Below, piece after piece: positions 1-5,629 of a stretch of 6,088 nucleotides of DNA. The notes under the pieces were generated by a model. The model had not been told where the DNA came from and made no database searches. It saw only the letters and a program-made list of their open reading frames with translations. Position 1 is the first letter of the stretch, and every line of letters begins with the position of its first letter. The stretch is from NCBI GenBank assembly GCA_002423705.1, contig DINW01000088.1, positions 95,761-101,848 of the forward strand, read 5' to 3'. The translations under genes and the position numbers were made by a program. Source of the stretch: Clostridium sp. UBA5530. Lineage in GTDB: Bacteria > Bacillota > Clostridia > Clostridiales > Clostridiaceae.

Positions 1-535
1 ACACCATAGTAACATTATCCATGGGAAGTATATTCCTAAGGTCATTGTTATCGGCAAAACTAAATATTTTTACAAAGGGCGTAAAGGTATTACCACATGT
101 CCAAGAACCTCTTCTCCAGAATTTACTTTTATCTTTATTACTTATAGGTATACTAATTTCATTAATGTGTAGTACATCAGTGAAGAGGTCTTGACTCTGT
201 TGAATAGTTAAAGAATTTAGAAGTTTATGCCTCCAATAAAAAGATGTAGTTAATGAAATATTGCATATTTTTCCCGCAGTTTTAAGAGTTAAGGAATTTC
301 CTAGGTTTATCATATATAAAATCCAGTTTTCTATAGGCTTCTTACTATAGCTTAATGGTGTTGCTGTAAATTGGGAGAAGGTTTTGCCACAGCTAACACA
401 GTAATATCTTTGCCTTTTAGCTGGAGTTTTTCCATTCTTGCCTATGTGTAATCCACCACAAATGGGACAAGAAGTTCTATTGGTGGTTAGTATATTATTT
501 ACCATATTAGTTATTGCAGACTGTAAGATTTCCAT
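1..535 (-). CDS. Zinc-ribbon IS1595/ISXO2-like transposase-type protein, C-terminus beyond window
   Basis: The reverse strand is open from an ATG at 535 down to the window edge (178 residues visible). AGGAGGA at 543-549 lies 7 bases before the ATG and supports this start. The N-terminus is a four-cysteine zinc ribbon (C23-P-I-C26 ... C46-V-S-C49-G-K-T-F), followed by T-P-L and a Trp-containing helix (W71). A helix-turn-helix-like stretch ends in F-Y-W-R-H-K (99-104). This order is typical of IS1595/ISXO2 and InsA-like transposases, which cut and rejoin DNA with an acidic DDE/DDN site. The segment where IS1595 proteins read V-E-x-D-E-T here reads L-H-I-N-E-I (122-127), so the first catalytic Asp seems to be N125. 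The rest of the catalytic domain is outside the window. No terminal inverted repeat or target duplication was found on the visible side. It may be a decayed insertion sequence or a retained transposase-derived DNA-binding protein. The family call is fairly secure; activity is doubtful. Confidence 0.8.
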   Translation of the reverse strand, partial: MEILQSAITNMVNNILTTNRTSCPICGGLHIGKNGKTPAKRQRYYCVSCGKTFSQFTATPLSYSKKPIENWILYMINLGNSLTLKTAGKICNISLTTSFYWRHKLLNSLTIQQSQDLFTDVLHINEISIPISNKDKSKFWRRGSWTCGNTFTPFVKIFSFADNNDLRNILPMDNVTMV

Positions 536-542
536 GATTGAT

Positions 543-549
543 TCCTCCT
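543..549 (-). promoter_or_regulatory. Ribosome binding site of the transposase-like gene
   Basis: On the minus strand this reads AGGAGGA, complementary to the 16S rRNA 3' end, 7 bases before the ATG at 535. It decides the start codon and suggests the gene is, or recently was, translated. Confidence 0.75.
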
Positions 550-734
550 AGATTTCAATATGAATTATGTAGAGTATTGACCAATAGATAAATTTTTAAA
601 CGTAGAATGCAAACTTTTGTTCTTGATTTTTATATTTATTTTCAATAGCTTGTCCTTAATTGCCTTAAATAGATTAACAACACGTTTCTATAAAACCCCA
701 GTTATATACAAAGAAAGGTATCAAAGCAACATAG
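550..734. other. Intergenic stretch without a supported gene
   Basis: This is the first part of the 452-base gap between the divergently oriented transposase-like gene and murQ. I see no complete ORF, no convincing promoter for the minus-strand gene, no RNA gene and no terminal inverted repeat of an insertion sequence. A minus-strand frame at 565-687 stays open for 40 codons but has no ATG and is lysine-rich, so it may be a coding relic or chance in AT-rich DNA. The remainder of the gap is taken up by the repeat copy (735-846) and the murQ promoter region. Confidence 0.5.
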
Positions 735-846
735 ATGTTAAAGTATCATGTGAAACTTAGTTTCATTTCCAGCTTGAATTCCAACTAAATGTTAGTTGAA
801 CTTATCTGATGCGTAACTGTTGTAACACTTCAACTTAAATAAGGTA
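735..846 (+). repeat. Imperfect intergenic repeat, copy 1 (upstream of murQ)
   Basis: This segment matches the one at 1922-2027 in the same orientation. The left end is ATGTTAAAGT (735-744). The right part starts with ATCTGATGC (804-812) and contains TGTAACAC (821-828), followed by a CACT-x-CA..CTT-type stretch. The distance from left end to right core is nearly the same in the two copies (69 and 64 bases), and the distance from ATCTGATGC to TGTAACAC is 17 in both. Between the conserved ends the sequences differ. In this copy the middle holds two small hairpins: TGAAAC/GTTTCA (751-756 with 760-765) and CAACTAA/TTAGTTG (782-788 with 792-798). AAGT (741-744) can pair with ACTT (800-803) to close the region. 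An alternative stem AGTTGAA/TTCAACT (794-800 with 829-835) is also possible. The function is unknown. I infer a member of a small dispersed intergenic repeat family. Confidence 0.6.
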
Positions 847-916
847 TGTGTAAGAGGTACAGAAGGTAAACATCAGAGTGAAAACAGAAATTTTGTTTCT
901 AATATTAAAAAAACTA

Positions 917-944
917 TTGAAATAAAATTTCTATCATATATAAT
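917..944 (+). promoter_or_regulatory. Sigma-A promoter of murQ
   Basis: TTGAAA (917-922) and a perfect TATAAT (939-944) are separated by 16 bases. Transcription would start near 951, leaving a leader of about 37 bases before the murQ ATG at 988. The leader is too short for a riboswitch. I recognised no CRE or other operator. Confidence 0.7.
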
Positions 945-974
945 TATAGTAGGATAATTAAAAAGGTTGGATAC

Positions 975-982
975 GGGAGGAG
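975..982 (+). promoter_or_regulatory. Ribosome binding site that fixes the murQ start
   Basis: GGGAGGAG ends 5 bases before ATG 988. It argues against the in-frame TTG at 967, which would place this site inside the coding sequence and add seven residues not seen at the N-terminus of typical MurQ proteins. Confidence 0.85.
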
Positions 983-987
983 ACCAT

Positions 988-1890
988 ATGAATATAGACT
1001 TGAATAAGTTAGTTACAGAAAAAAGAAATGAAAAAACGGTGGATATTGATAAAGTATCTACATTAGAAATGGTAAAGCTTATAAACAATGAAGACAAATT
1101 AGTAGCTAGTGCTATAGAAAAGGAAATTCCAGCAATAGCAGAAGCCATAGATAAGATAACGCAATCTATAGACATGGGAGGAAGATTAATATATTGTGGA
1201 GCAGGAACTTCAGGAAGATTAGGAATACTAGATGCTTCGGAATGCCCTCCAACCTATGGTGTATCGCCAGAATTAGTACAGGGAATAATAGCAGGAGGAA
1301 TTGAGGCCATATTCAAGGCTAAAGAAGGGGCAGAAGACTCAAAAGAGCTTTGTGTGGAGGATTTGAAGAAAGTAAATCTTTCAAAGAATGATACTTTAGT
1401 AGGATTAGCAGCTAGTGGAAGAACACCTTACGTTATAGGTGGACTTAATTATGCCAATGAAATAGGAGCTACAACAGTAGCAGTTACTTGTAATCCAGAT
1501 TCTGATTTAGCCAAGGTTGCTCAAATATCCATAGCTCCAGTGGTGGGTCCTGAAGTAATAACAGGTTCTACAAGAATGAAGGCTGGAACAGCTCAAAAAA
1601 TGGTTCTTAATATGCTATCAACAGGGGCAATGATAAAGACAGGGAAGGTATATGGAAATTTAATGGTGGATGTAAGAGCTACCAATGAAAAGTTGGTTGA
1701 AAGAGCTAAAAGAATTGTAATTGAAGCTACAGGAGTAGAGAGAGAGAATGCAGAAGAAGTATTGAAAGAAACTAACTATGATGTGAAACTGTCCATACTT
1801 ATGATAATGGCAAAGGTATCTAAAGAAGAGGCTAAAGAATTATTAGAAAAATCAAAGGGACATATTACCAAAGCAATAGAGTGTAGGTAA
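988..1890 (+). CDS. murQ: N-acetylmuramic acid 6-phosphate etherase MurQ
   Basis: Cytoplasmic lyase that cleaves the D-lactyl ether of MurNAc 6-phosphate, giving GlcNAc 6-phosphate and D-lactate, during recycling or uptake of cell-wall amino sugars. The protein is 300 residues, the normal family length. It is a SIS-fold protein with the glycine-rich motif G-A-G-T-S-G-R-L-G (71-79), then D-A-S-E-C-P-P-T (82-89). E85 corresponds to the catalytic Glu83 of the E. coli enzyme, and E116 in G-A-E-D-S corresponds to Glu114. A second SIS motif A-A-S-G-R-T-P lies near 142-148. The MurQ/glucokinase-regulator signature (G-S-T-R-M-K-A-G-T-A-Q-K) follows, and a helical C-terminal domain ends the protein. 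I chose the ATG at 988 because GGGAGGAG (975-982) sits just before it; an in-frame TTG at 967 lies upstream of that Shine-Dalgarno. The gene has its own promoter and no PTS transporter, mupG or nagZ beside it in view. Both sides carry copies of one repeat. Confidence 0.96.
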   Translation: MNIDLNKLVTEKRNEKTVDIDKVSTLEMVKLINNEDKLVASAIEKEIPAIAEAIDKITQSIDMGGRLIYCGAGTSGRLGILDASECPPTYGVSPELVQGIIAGGIEAIFKAKEGAEDSKELCVEDLKKVNLSKNDTLVGLAASGRTPYVIGGLNYANEIGATTVAVTCNPDSDLAKVAQISIAPVVGPEVITGSTRMKAGTAQKMVLNMLSTGAMIKTGKVYGNLMVDVRATNEKLVERAKRIVIEATGVERENAEEVLKETNYDVKLSILMIMAKVSKEEAKELLEKSKGHITKAIECR

Positions 1891-1921
1891 TATCAATAAG
1901 CTAAAGATCCTCTTAATATAT

Positions 1922-2027
1922 ATGTTAAAAGTTAGATTCTCCTAGAGTGATAGTTAAAAATGTCATTTTGGGAGAATCTACTTTTATCTGATGCCTACTT
2001 GCTGTAACACTCCACTTGATGTGGTTA
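1922..2027 (+). repeat. Imperfect intergenic repeat, copy 2 (downstream of murQ)
   Basis: This is the partner of 735-846. The left end is ATGTTAAAAGT (1922-1932). The right core is ATCTGATGC (1986-1994), then TGTAACAC (2003-2010) and a CCAC/GTGG mini-hairpin (2012-2015 with 2021-2024). From ATCTGATGC onward about 25 of 32 bases match copy 1 without gaps. The middle is unlike copy 1 and forms one long hairpin, listed separately. Conserved ends plus variable, self-complementary interiors suggest a structured element, either a small non-autonomous mobile element or an RNA motif. No target-site duplication or coding potential was seen. Confidence 0.6.
1927..1985 (+). terminator. Long hairpin after murQ, possible terminator
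   Basis: TAGATTCTCC (1933-1942) pairs perfectly with GGAGAATCTA (1971-1980). A T-G wobble (1943 with 1970) can extend the inner end. After a single bulged T1932, AAAAG (1927-1931) pairs with CTTTT (1981-1985). The loop is long, about 26 bases. It begins 36 bases after the murQ stop, so it could end the murQ transcript, with CTTTT in the right arm as a weak U-tract. The AT-rich outer stem and long loop are not typical of an intrinsic terminator, and the hairpin also forms the core of a repeat copy. The pairing is clear; the terminator role is an inference. Confidence 0.45.
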
Positions 2028-2106
2028 AAATTTAAACATATAAAGATAAAACCTCTGATCCAATATATTTATATAATATTTTGGCAATAATAATTATTAT
2101 TAGTTA

Positions 2107-2135
2107 TTGACATAAATTATATTAAATAATAGAAT
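2107..2135 (+). promoter_or_regulatory. Strong sigma-A promoter of uvrA
   Basis: A perfect TTGACA (2107-2112) and TAGAAT (2130-2135) are separated by the ideal 17 bases. An AT-only 16-base palindrome (2086-2101) lies just before the -35 box and could act as an UP element. The expected start of transcription is near 2142. Confidence 0.8.
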
Positions 2136-2146
2136 AAGATATATGA

Positions 2147-2159
2147 GAACAAATATTCG
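2147..2159 (+). promoter_or_regulatory. Candidate LexA (SOS) operator of uvrA
   Basis: GAAC-AAAT-ATTC followed by G resembles the Gram-positive LexA box (CGAAC-N4-GTTCG, as known in Bacillus subtilis). It has one mismatch in the GAAC/GTTC half-sites (A for G at 2155) and A instead of C at the outer left position (2146). It lies at or just after the predicted start of uvrA transcription, where bound LexA would block initiation. uvrA is an SOS gene in many Firmicutes, so place and target agree. Confidence 0.55.
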
Positions 2160-2185
2160 ATAGAGTGAAATGAAGGGGAATTATT

Positions 2186-5020
2186 ATGCAGGATAAAATA
2201 ATAATAAAAGGTGCTAAGGTAAATAATTTAAAAAATGTTTCCTTAGAGATACCAAGAGATAAGCTTATAGTATTTACGGGGCTTTCGGGGTCAGGAAAAT
2301 CCTCTTTAGCCTTCGACACATTGTATGCAGAAGGACAAAGGAGATATGTGGAATCTTTATCTTCATATGCTAGACAGTTTTTAGGGCAGATGGATAAACC
2401 GGATGTAGAATACATAGAGGGCCTTTCACCTGCAATTTCAATAGATCAAAAAACTACTAGCAGAAATCCACGTTCTACAGTAGGTACGGTGACAGAGATA
2501 TATGACTACTTAAGATTGATGTATGCTAAAATAGGAGTACCTCATTGCCCCAAATGCGGAAAAAAGATAAGTCAACAATCCGTTGATACTATGGTAGATA
2601 AGGTTATGGAAATGCCAGAAAGAACTAAGATTCAGGTGTTAGCCCCAATAATAAGAGGGAAAAAAGGTACCCATGAAAAAGTTTTAGAAAACATAAAGAA
2701 GAATGGTTTTATTAGAGCTAGAATTGATGGCAATATGACAGAAATAACAGAAGAAGAGGTTTCCCTAGAAAAGAATAAAAAACATAACATAGAAGCGGTA
2801 ATAGATAGGTTAATGGTTAGGGAAGAATCTAGAGGCAGATTAGCTGAATCACTAGAAACGGCATTAAAGTTATCTGAAGGCTTAGTGATAATAAATGTTT
2901 TAAAGGAAGATAAAGAAGAAGATATACTGTTCAGCGAGAATTTTGCTTGCCCAGAATGCGGTATAAGTATAGGAGAACTGGCACCAAGATCATTTTCCTT
3001 TAACTCCCCCTTTGGAAAATGTGATCATTGTGATGGACTAGGGACTTTGATGGAAATTGATGAGGATTTAGTTATACCGGATAAATCTAAAAGCATCATG
3101 GAGGGAGCCATAGCCCCATGGGGAGAAGGAAGGCTAAAGGAAGATTCGTGGAGTTATAGGGTCCTTATAGCTCTAAGCAAGAAATATAAATTTTCTTTAG
3201 ATACCGCCATAGAGGATTTGCCTAATGAGGTAGTAAAGGTATTACTTTATGGAATGAAAGGAGAAAAAATAGCTGTAGATTATACTAAAGATGGTATAGC
3301 AAGGACTTATAACCATAGCTTTGAAGGTATAATAAACTCCCTACAGAGAAGATATAGAGAAACAGGTTCAGACTTAATAAAAGGTGAAATAGAGCAGTTC
3401 ATGAGTAATACACCTTGTAGTAAATGTAACGGTGCAAGACTTAATCCAGATGCTCTTTCTGTAACCGTAGGGGAAATTAATATAAGTGAATTTTGCAAAA
3501 TGTCCATAAGGGAAGAGTTAGATTTTATAAGAAAGTTAAAGCTTTCAGAGAAAGATAATATAATAAGTGGGCAAATAGTTAAAGAGATAAAAAGCAGGCT
3601 ACAATTTTTAATAGACGTAGGTTTAGATTATTTAGATTTGGCTAGAAATGCGGGAACCCTATCAGGAGGAGAAGCTCAGAGAATAAGGCTTGCCACACAA
3701 ATAGGATCCAGCCTTATGGGAGTACTATATATATTAGATGAACCTAGTATAGGGTTGCATCAAAGAGATAATGATAGACTTATAGATACCCTAAAGCACC
3801 TAAGAGATTTGGGAAATACTTTAGTAGTAGTAGAACATGATGAAGATACTATGAGAGCAGCAGATTATATAGTAGATGTAGGACCAGGAGCAGGAGAACA
3901 TGGTGGTGAGATTGTAGTAGCAGGAACATTAGAAGAAATTATGGAATGTAGTAAATCCATAACAGGACAATATTTAAAGGGAGAAAAAGTTGTAGATACA
4001 CCAGAAAAGCGAAGACAAGGCAATGGAAATTTCATTGAAGTTATAGGTGCTAAAGAAAACAACTTAAAAAACATAAAGGTTAAATTCCCGCTGGAAACCT
4101 TAACTGCAGTGACAGGTGTATCAGGCTCTGGAAAAAGTACCTTGGTTAATGAAATTCTATATAAATTTCTTCATAAAACTGTAAATAGAGGAAAGAGCAA
4201 TCCAGGTAAATTTAAAGAGATAAAGGGTGCAGAATATATAGATAAGATAATAGATATAGATCAAAGCCCTATAGGAAGAACACCAAGATCCAACCCAGCT
4301 ACTTACACAGGAGTCTTTGATATAATAAGAGAGGTCTTTGCAATGACACCAGAATCAAAGATGAAGGGCTATAAACCAGGAAGATTTTCTTTTAACGTAA
4401 AAGGAGGAAGATGTGAGGCATGTACTGGAGACGGTATAATAAAGATAGAAATGCAGTTCTTGTCTGATGTTTATGTACCATGTGAGGTATGCAAAGGGAA
4501 AAGGTACAATAGAGAGACATTAGAAGTAAAGTATAAGGGAAAAAATATAGATGATGTGTTAAATATGACTGTAGATGAAGCCTTGGAGTTTTTTGAAAAT
4601 ATTCCTAGAATAAAAAGCAAGATTCAAACCCTTCAAGATGTAGGATTGGGATATATAAGACTAGGTCAACCTTCAACTCAATTATCAGGAGGAGAAGCAC
4701 AAAGGATTAAATTGGCTTATGAGCTGTCCAAAAGAAGCACAGGAAAGACATTATATATATTAGATGAGCCAACCACAGGCCTTCATATAGATGACGTATC
4801 AAGGCTTATAACAATACTTCAAAGATTAGTGGAGGCAGGAAATACAGTTATAGTTATAGAGCATAATTTAGATGTTATAAAATGTGCAGATTATTTGATA
4901 GATTTGGGTCCTGAAGGCGGAGATAAGGGAGGAACAATAGTAGTTACCGGTACTCCAGAGAAGGTAGCAGCCTGTGAAGAATCTTATACAGGGAAGTATT
5001 TAAAAAGGATATTGAAATAA
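2186..5020 (+). CDS. uvrA: Excinuclease ABC subunit A (UvrA)
   Basis: DNA damage-recognition ATPase of nucleotide excision repair. A UvrA dimer with UvrB scans DNA and loads UvrB at bulky lesions; UvrC then incises. The protein is 944 residues, full family length. It contains two ABC modules: Walker A G-L-S-G-S-G-K-S-S (32-40) with signature L-S-G-G-E (492-496) and Walker B L-D-E-P (517-520); then Walker A G-V-S-G-S-G-K-S-T (644-652), L-S-G-G-E (833-837) and L-D-E-P (859-862). All three zinc modules are intact: C121/C124 with C411/C414; C255/C258 with C279/C282; and C743/C746 with C766/C769, the last needed for damage recognition. The UvrB-binding region would lie at about 130-250. ATG 2186 is preceded by AAGGGG (2173-2178). 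Its own promoter and a LexA-like site suggest SOS control. uvrB, often immediately upstream, is absent here; murQ takes that place. No defect seen. Confidence 0.98.
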   Translation: MQDKIIIKGAKVNNLKNVSLEIPRDKLIVFTGLSGSGKSSLAFDTLYAEGQRRYVESLSSYARQFLGQMDKPDVEYIEGLSPAISIDQKTTSRNPRSTVGTVTEIYDYLRLMYAKIGVPHCPKCGKKISQQSVDTMVDKVMEMPERTKIQVLAPIIRGKKGTHEKVLENIKKNGFIRARIDGNMTEITEEEVSLEKNKKHNIEAVIDRLMVREESRGRLAESLETALKLSEGLVIINVLKEDKEEDILFSENFACPECGISIGELAPRSFSFNSPFGKCDHCDGLGTLMEIDEDLVIPDKSKSIMEGAIAPWGEGRLKEDSWSYRVLIALSKKYKFSLDTAIEDLPNEVVKVLLYGMKGEKIAVDYTKDGIARTYNHSFEGIINSLQRRYRETGSDLIKGEIEQFMSNTPCSKCNGARLNPDALSVTVGEINISEFCKMSIREELDFIRKLKLSEKDNIISGQIVKEIKSRLQFLIDVGLDYLDLARNAGTLSGGEAQRIRLATQIGSSLMGVLYILDEPSIGLHQRDNDRLIDTLKHLRDLGNTLVVVEHDEDTMRAADYIVDVGPGAGEHGGEIVVAGTLEEIMECSKSITGQYLKGEKVVDTPEKRRQGNGNFIEVIGAKENNLKNIKVKFPLETLTAVTGVSGSGKSTLVNEILYKFLHKTVNRGKSNPGKFKEIKGAEYIDKIIDIDQSPIGRTPRSNPATYTGVFDIIREVFAMTPESKMKGYKPGRFSFNVKGGRCEACTGDGIIKIEMQFLSDVYVPCEVCKGKRYNRETLEVKYKGKNIDDVLNMTVDEALEFFENIPRIKSKIQTLQDVGLGYIRLGQPSTQLSGGEAQRIKLAYELSKRSTGKTLYILDEPTTGLHIDDVSRLITILQRLVEAGNTVIVIEHNLDVIKCADYLIDLGPEGGDKGGTIVVTGTPEKVAACEESYTGKYLKRILK

Positions 5021-5034
5021 TTTATTACAATTTC

Positions 5035-5069
5035 AAGCTGTGGAAAGGTATCAAACCTGGAAGCAGCTT
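5035..5069 (+). other. Structured hairpin between uvrA and the FHA gene
   Basis: AAGCTG (5035-5040) pairs with CAGCTT (5064-5069), and AGGT (5046-5049) pairs with ACCT (5055-5058) around the loop ATCAA. Between them is a symmetric internal loop in which GGAA (5042-5045) faces GGAA (5059-5062), plus a possible U-G pair (5041 with 5063). In RNA, facing GGAA strands could form four stacked G-A pairs, making the whole 35-base segment one continuous rod. It begins 14 bases after the uvrA stop. A T-rich stretch (TTTCTTTTT, 5090-5098) lies about 20 bases later, not directly adjacent, so a classical terminator is not assured. It could be a uvrA 3'-end structure, an mRNA processing site, or a leader element of the next operon. 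Confidence 0.45.
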
Positions 5070-5096
5070 TAATTAATTTAAATTTGAGATTTCTTT

Positions 5097-5128
5097 TTAA
5101 CATTTTATCCATGAAATAATGATATAAT
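5097..5128 (+). promoter_or_regulatory. Possible promoter of the FHA-SEDS operon
   Basis: A perfect TATAAT (5123-5128) lies 36 bases before ATG 5165. The best -35 candidate is TTAACA (5097-5102), but the gap of 20 bases is longer than usual. The promoter may be weak or use another sigma factor, and read-through from uvrA is also possible. Confidence 0.4.
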
Positions 5129-5164
5129 AATAATGAATTAATATGTTTAGTTGAGGTGAAGTTG

Positions 5165-5593
5165 ATGAATAAGGTGTTAAGCTTTATATTTACGGCAGTA
5201 TTTATAGTGATATTATATATAATTATAATTCTTGCCCTAAGAGTAATGTACAAGGATGTAAAAGCTGGAGGAAGAAAAAAGGTACTTAAATCTTCTTTAG
5301 GCTTAGAAGTTATAGAAGCAGGAGAAAATAGTACATTAAAAAATGGTGCAATAATCCCAATTAAAGGGGTTTTGACCATGGGCCGTAAAGAAGACAATGT
5401 AATTATGTTAGATGATCAATATGTATCAGGACATCATGCTAAAGTATATGTGAAAAACAGTCAGTATATATTGGAAGACTTAAATTCTACTAACGGGACC
5501 GCAGTAAATGGAACAAGCGTAAAAGGAAGGCTTTACATACAAATAGGAGATGAGATTAAAATAGGAAGTTTGAAATTTAGAGTAATAGGATAA
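5165..5593 (+). CDS. Membrane-anchored FHA-domain protein
   Basis: A 142-residue protein with an N-terminal membrane helix (about residues 4-27, very rich in Ile, Val, Leu and Phe), then a basic stretch (K30-K42) and a C-terminal FHA domain (about 50-142). The basic segment implies that the FHA domain is cytoplasmic. FHA hallmarks are present: G73-R74, S88-G-H-H91, N107-S-T-N110-G-T and N115, the residues that bind phosphothreonine and shape the binding loop. The predicted role is to recruit a phosphorylated partner to the membrane. GAGGTG (5153-5158) lies 6 bases before ATG 5165; an in-frame GTG at 5156 overlaps that site and is rejected. An FtsW/RodA gene starts 33 bases downstream, so an operon is likely. 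The layout (short protein, one membrane helix, one FHA domain, next to a SEDS gene) resembles mycobacterial FhaB/FipA. The domain call is secure; the role in cell-wall control is inferred from context. Confidence 0.9.
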   Translation: MNKVLSFIFTAVFIVILYIIIILALRVMYKDVKAGGRKKVLKSSLGLEVIEAGENSTLKNGAIIPIKGVLTMGRKEDNVIMLDDQYVSGHHAKVYVKNSQYILEDLNSTNGTAVNGTSVKGRLYIQIGDEIKIGSLKFRVIG

Positions 5594-5615
5594 TATACAG
5601 AATTTAAGTAGAAGT

Positions 5616-5629
5616 AGGTGAAGTTTTTG
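5616..5629 (+). promoter_or_regulatory. Ribosome binding site and TTG start of the SEDS gene
   Basis: AGGTGA (5616-5621) precedes TTG (5627-5629) by 5 bases. Together they favour a TTG start, giving a short charged cytoplasmic N-terminus (K-S-F-R-D-E-R-R) before the first membrane helix, as expected for this family. Confidence 0.7.

Noticed and set aside
565..687. Minus-strand frame open for 40 codons as a gene relic
   Set aside because: It has no ATG or ribosome binding site, its composition is lysine- and isoleucine-rich as expected from AT-rich DNA, and no recognisable family resemblance was seen.
713..725. GAAAGGTATCAAA shared with 5043-5055
   Set aside because: A single 13-base match between AT-rich regions is not far from chance in 6 kb; the surroundings differ and the copy at 713 lacks the hairpin partner strand.
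804..828. CTGATG inside the repeat as a hammerhead ribozyme core
   Set aside because: A hammerhead needs CUGAUGA and a GAAA strand with three stems in order; here the motif is CTGATGC and no matching GAAA strand or stems were found in either copy.
967..987. Upstream in-frame TTG start for murQ
   Set aside because: It lies before the Shine-Dalgarno sequence at 975-982, which fits ATG 988; the shorter protein has the usual MurQ length and N-terminus.
2122..2415. Minus-strand open frame over the start of uvrA
   Set aside because: It is antisense to well-conserved uvrA coding sequence and has no convincing start signal or family resemblance; the same holds for the antisense frames at 873-1175, 3307-3507, 3865-4074 and 4984-5397.
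5156..5164. GTG start for the FHA gene
   Set aside because: The GTG is part of the ribosome binding site GAGGTG; ATG 5165 is correctly spaced from it.
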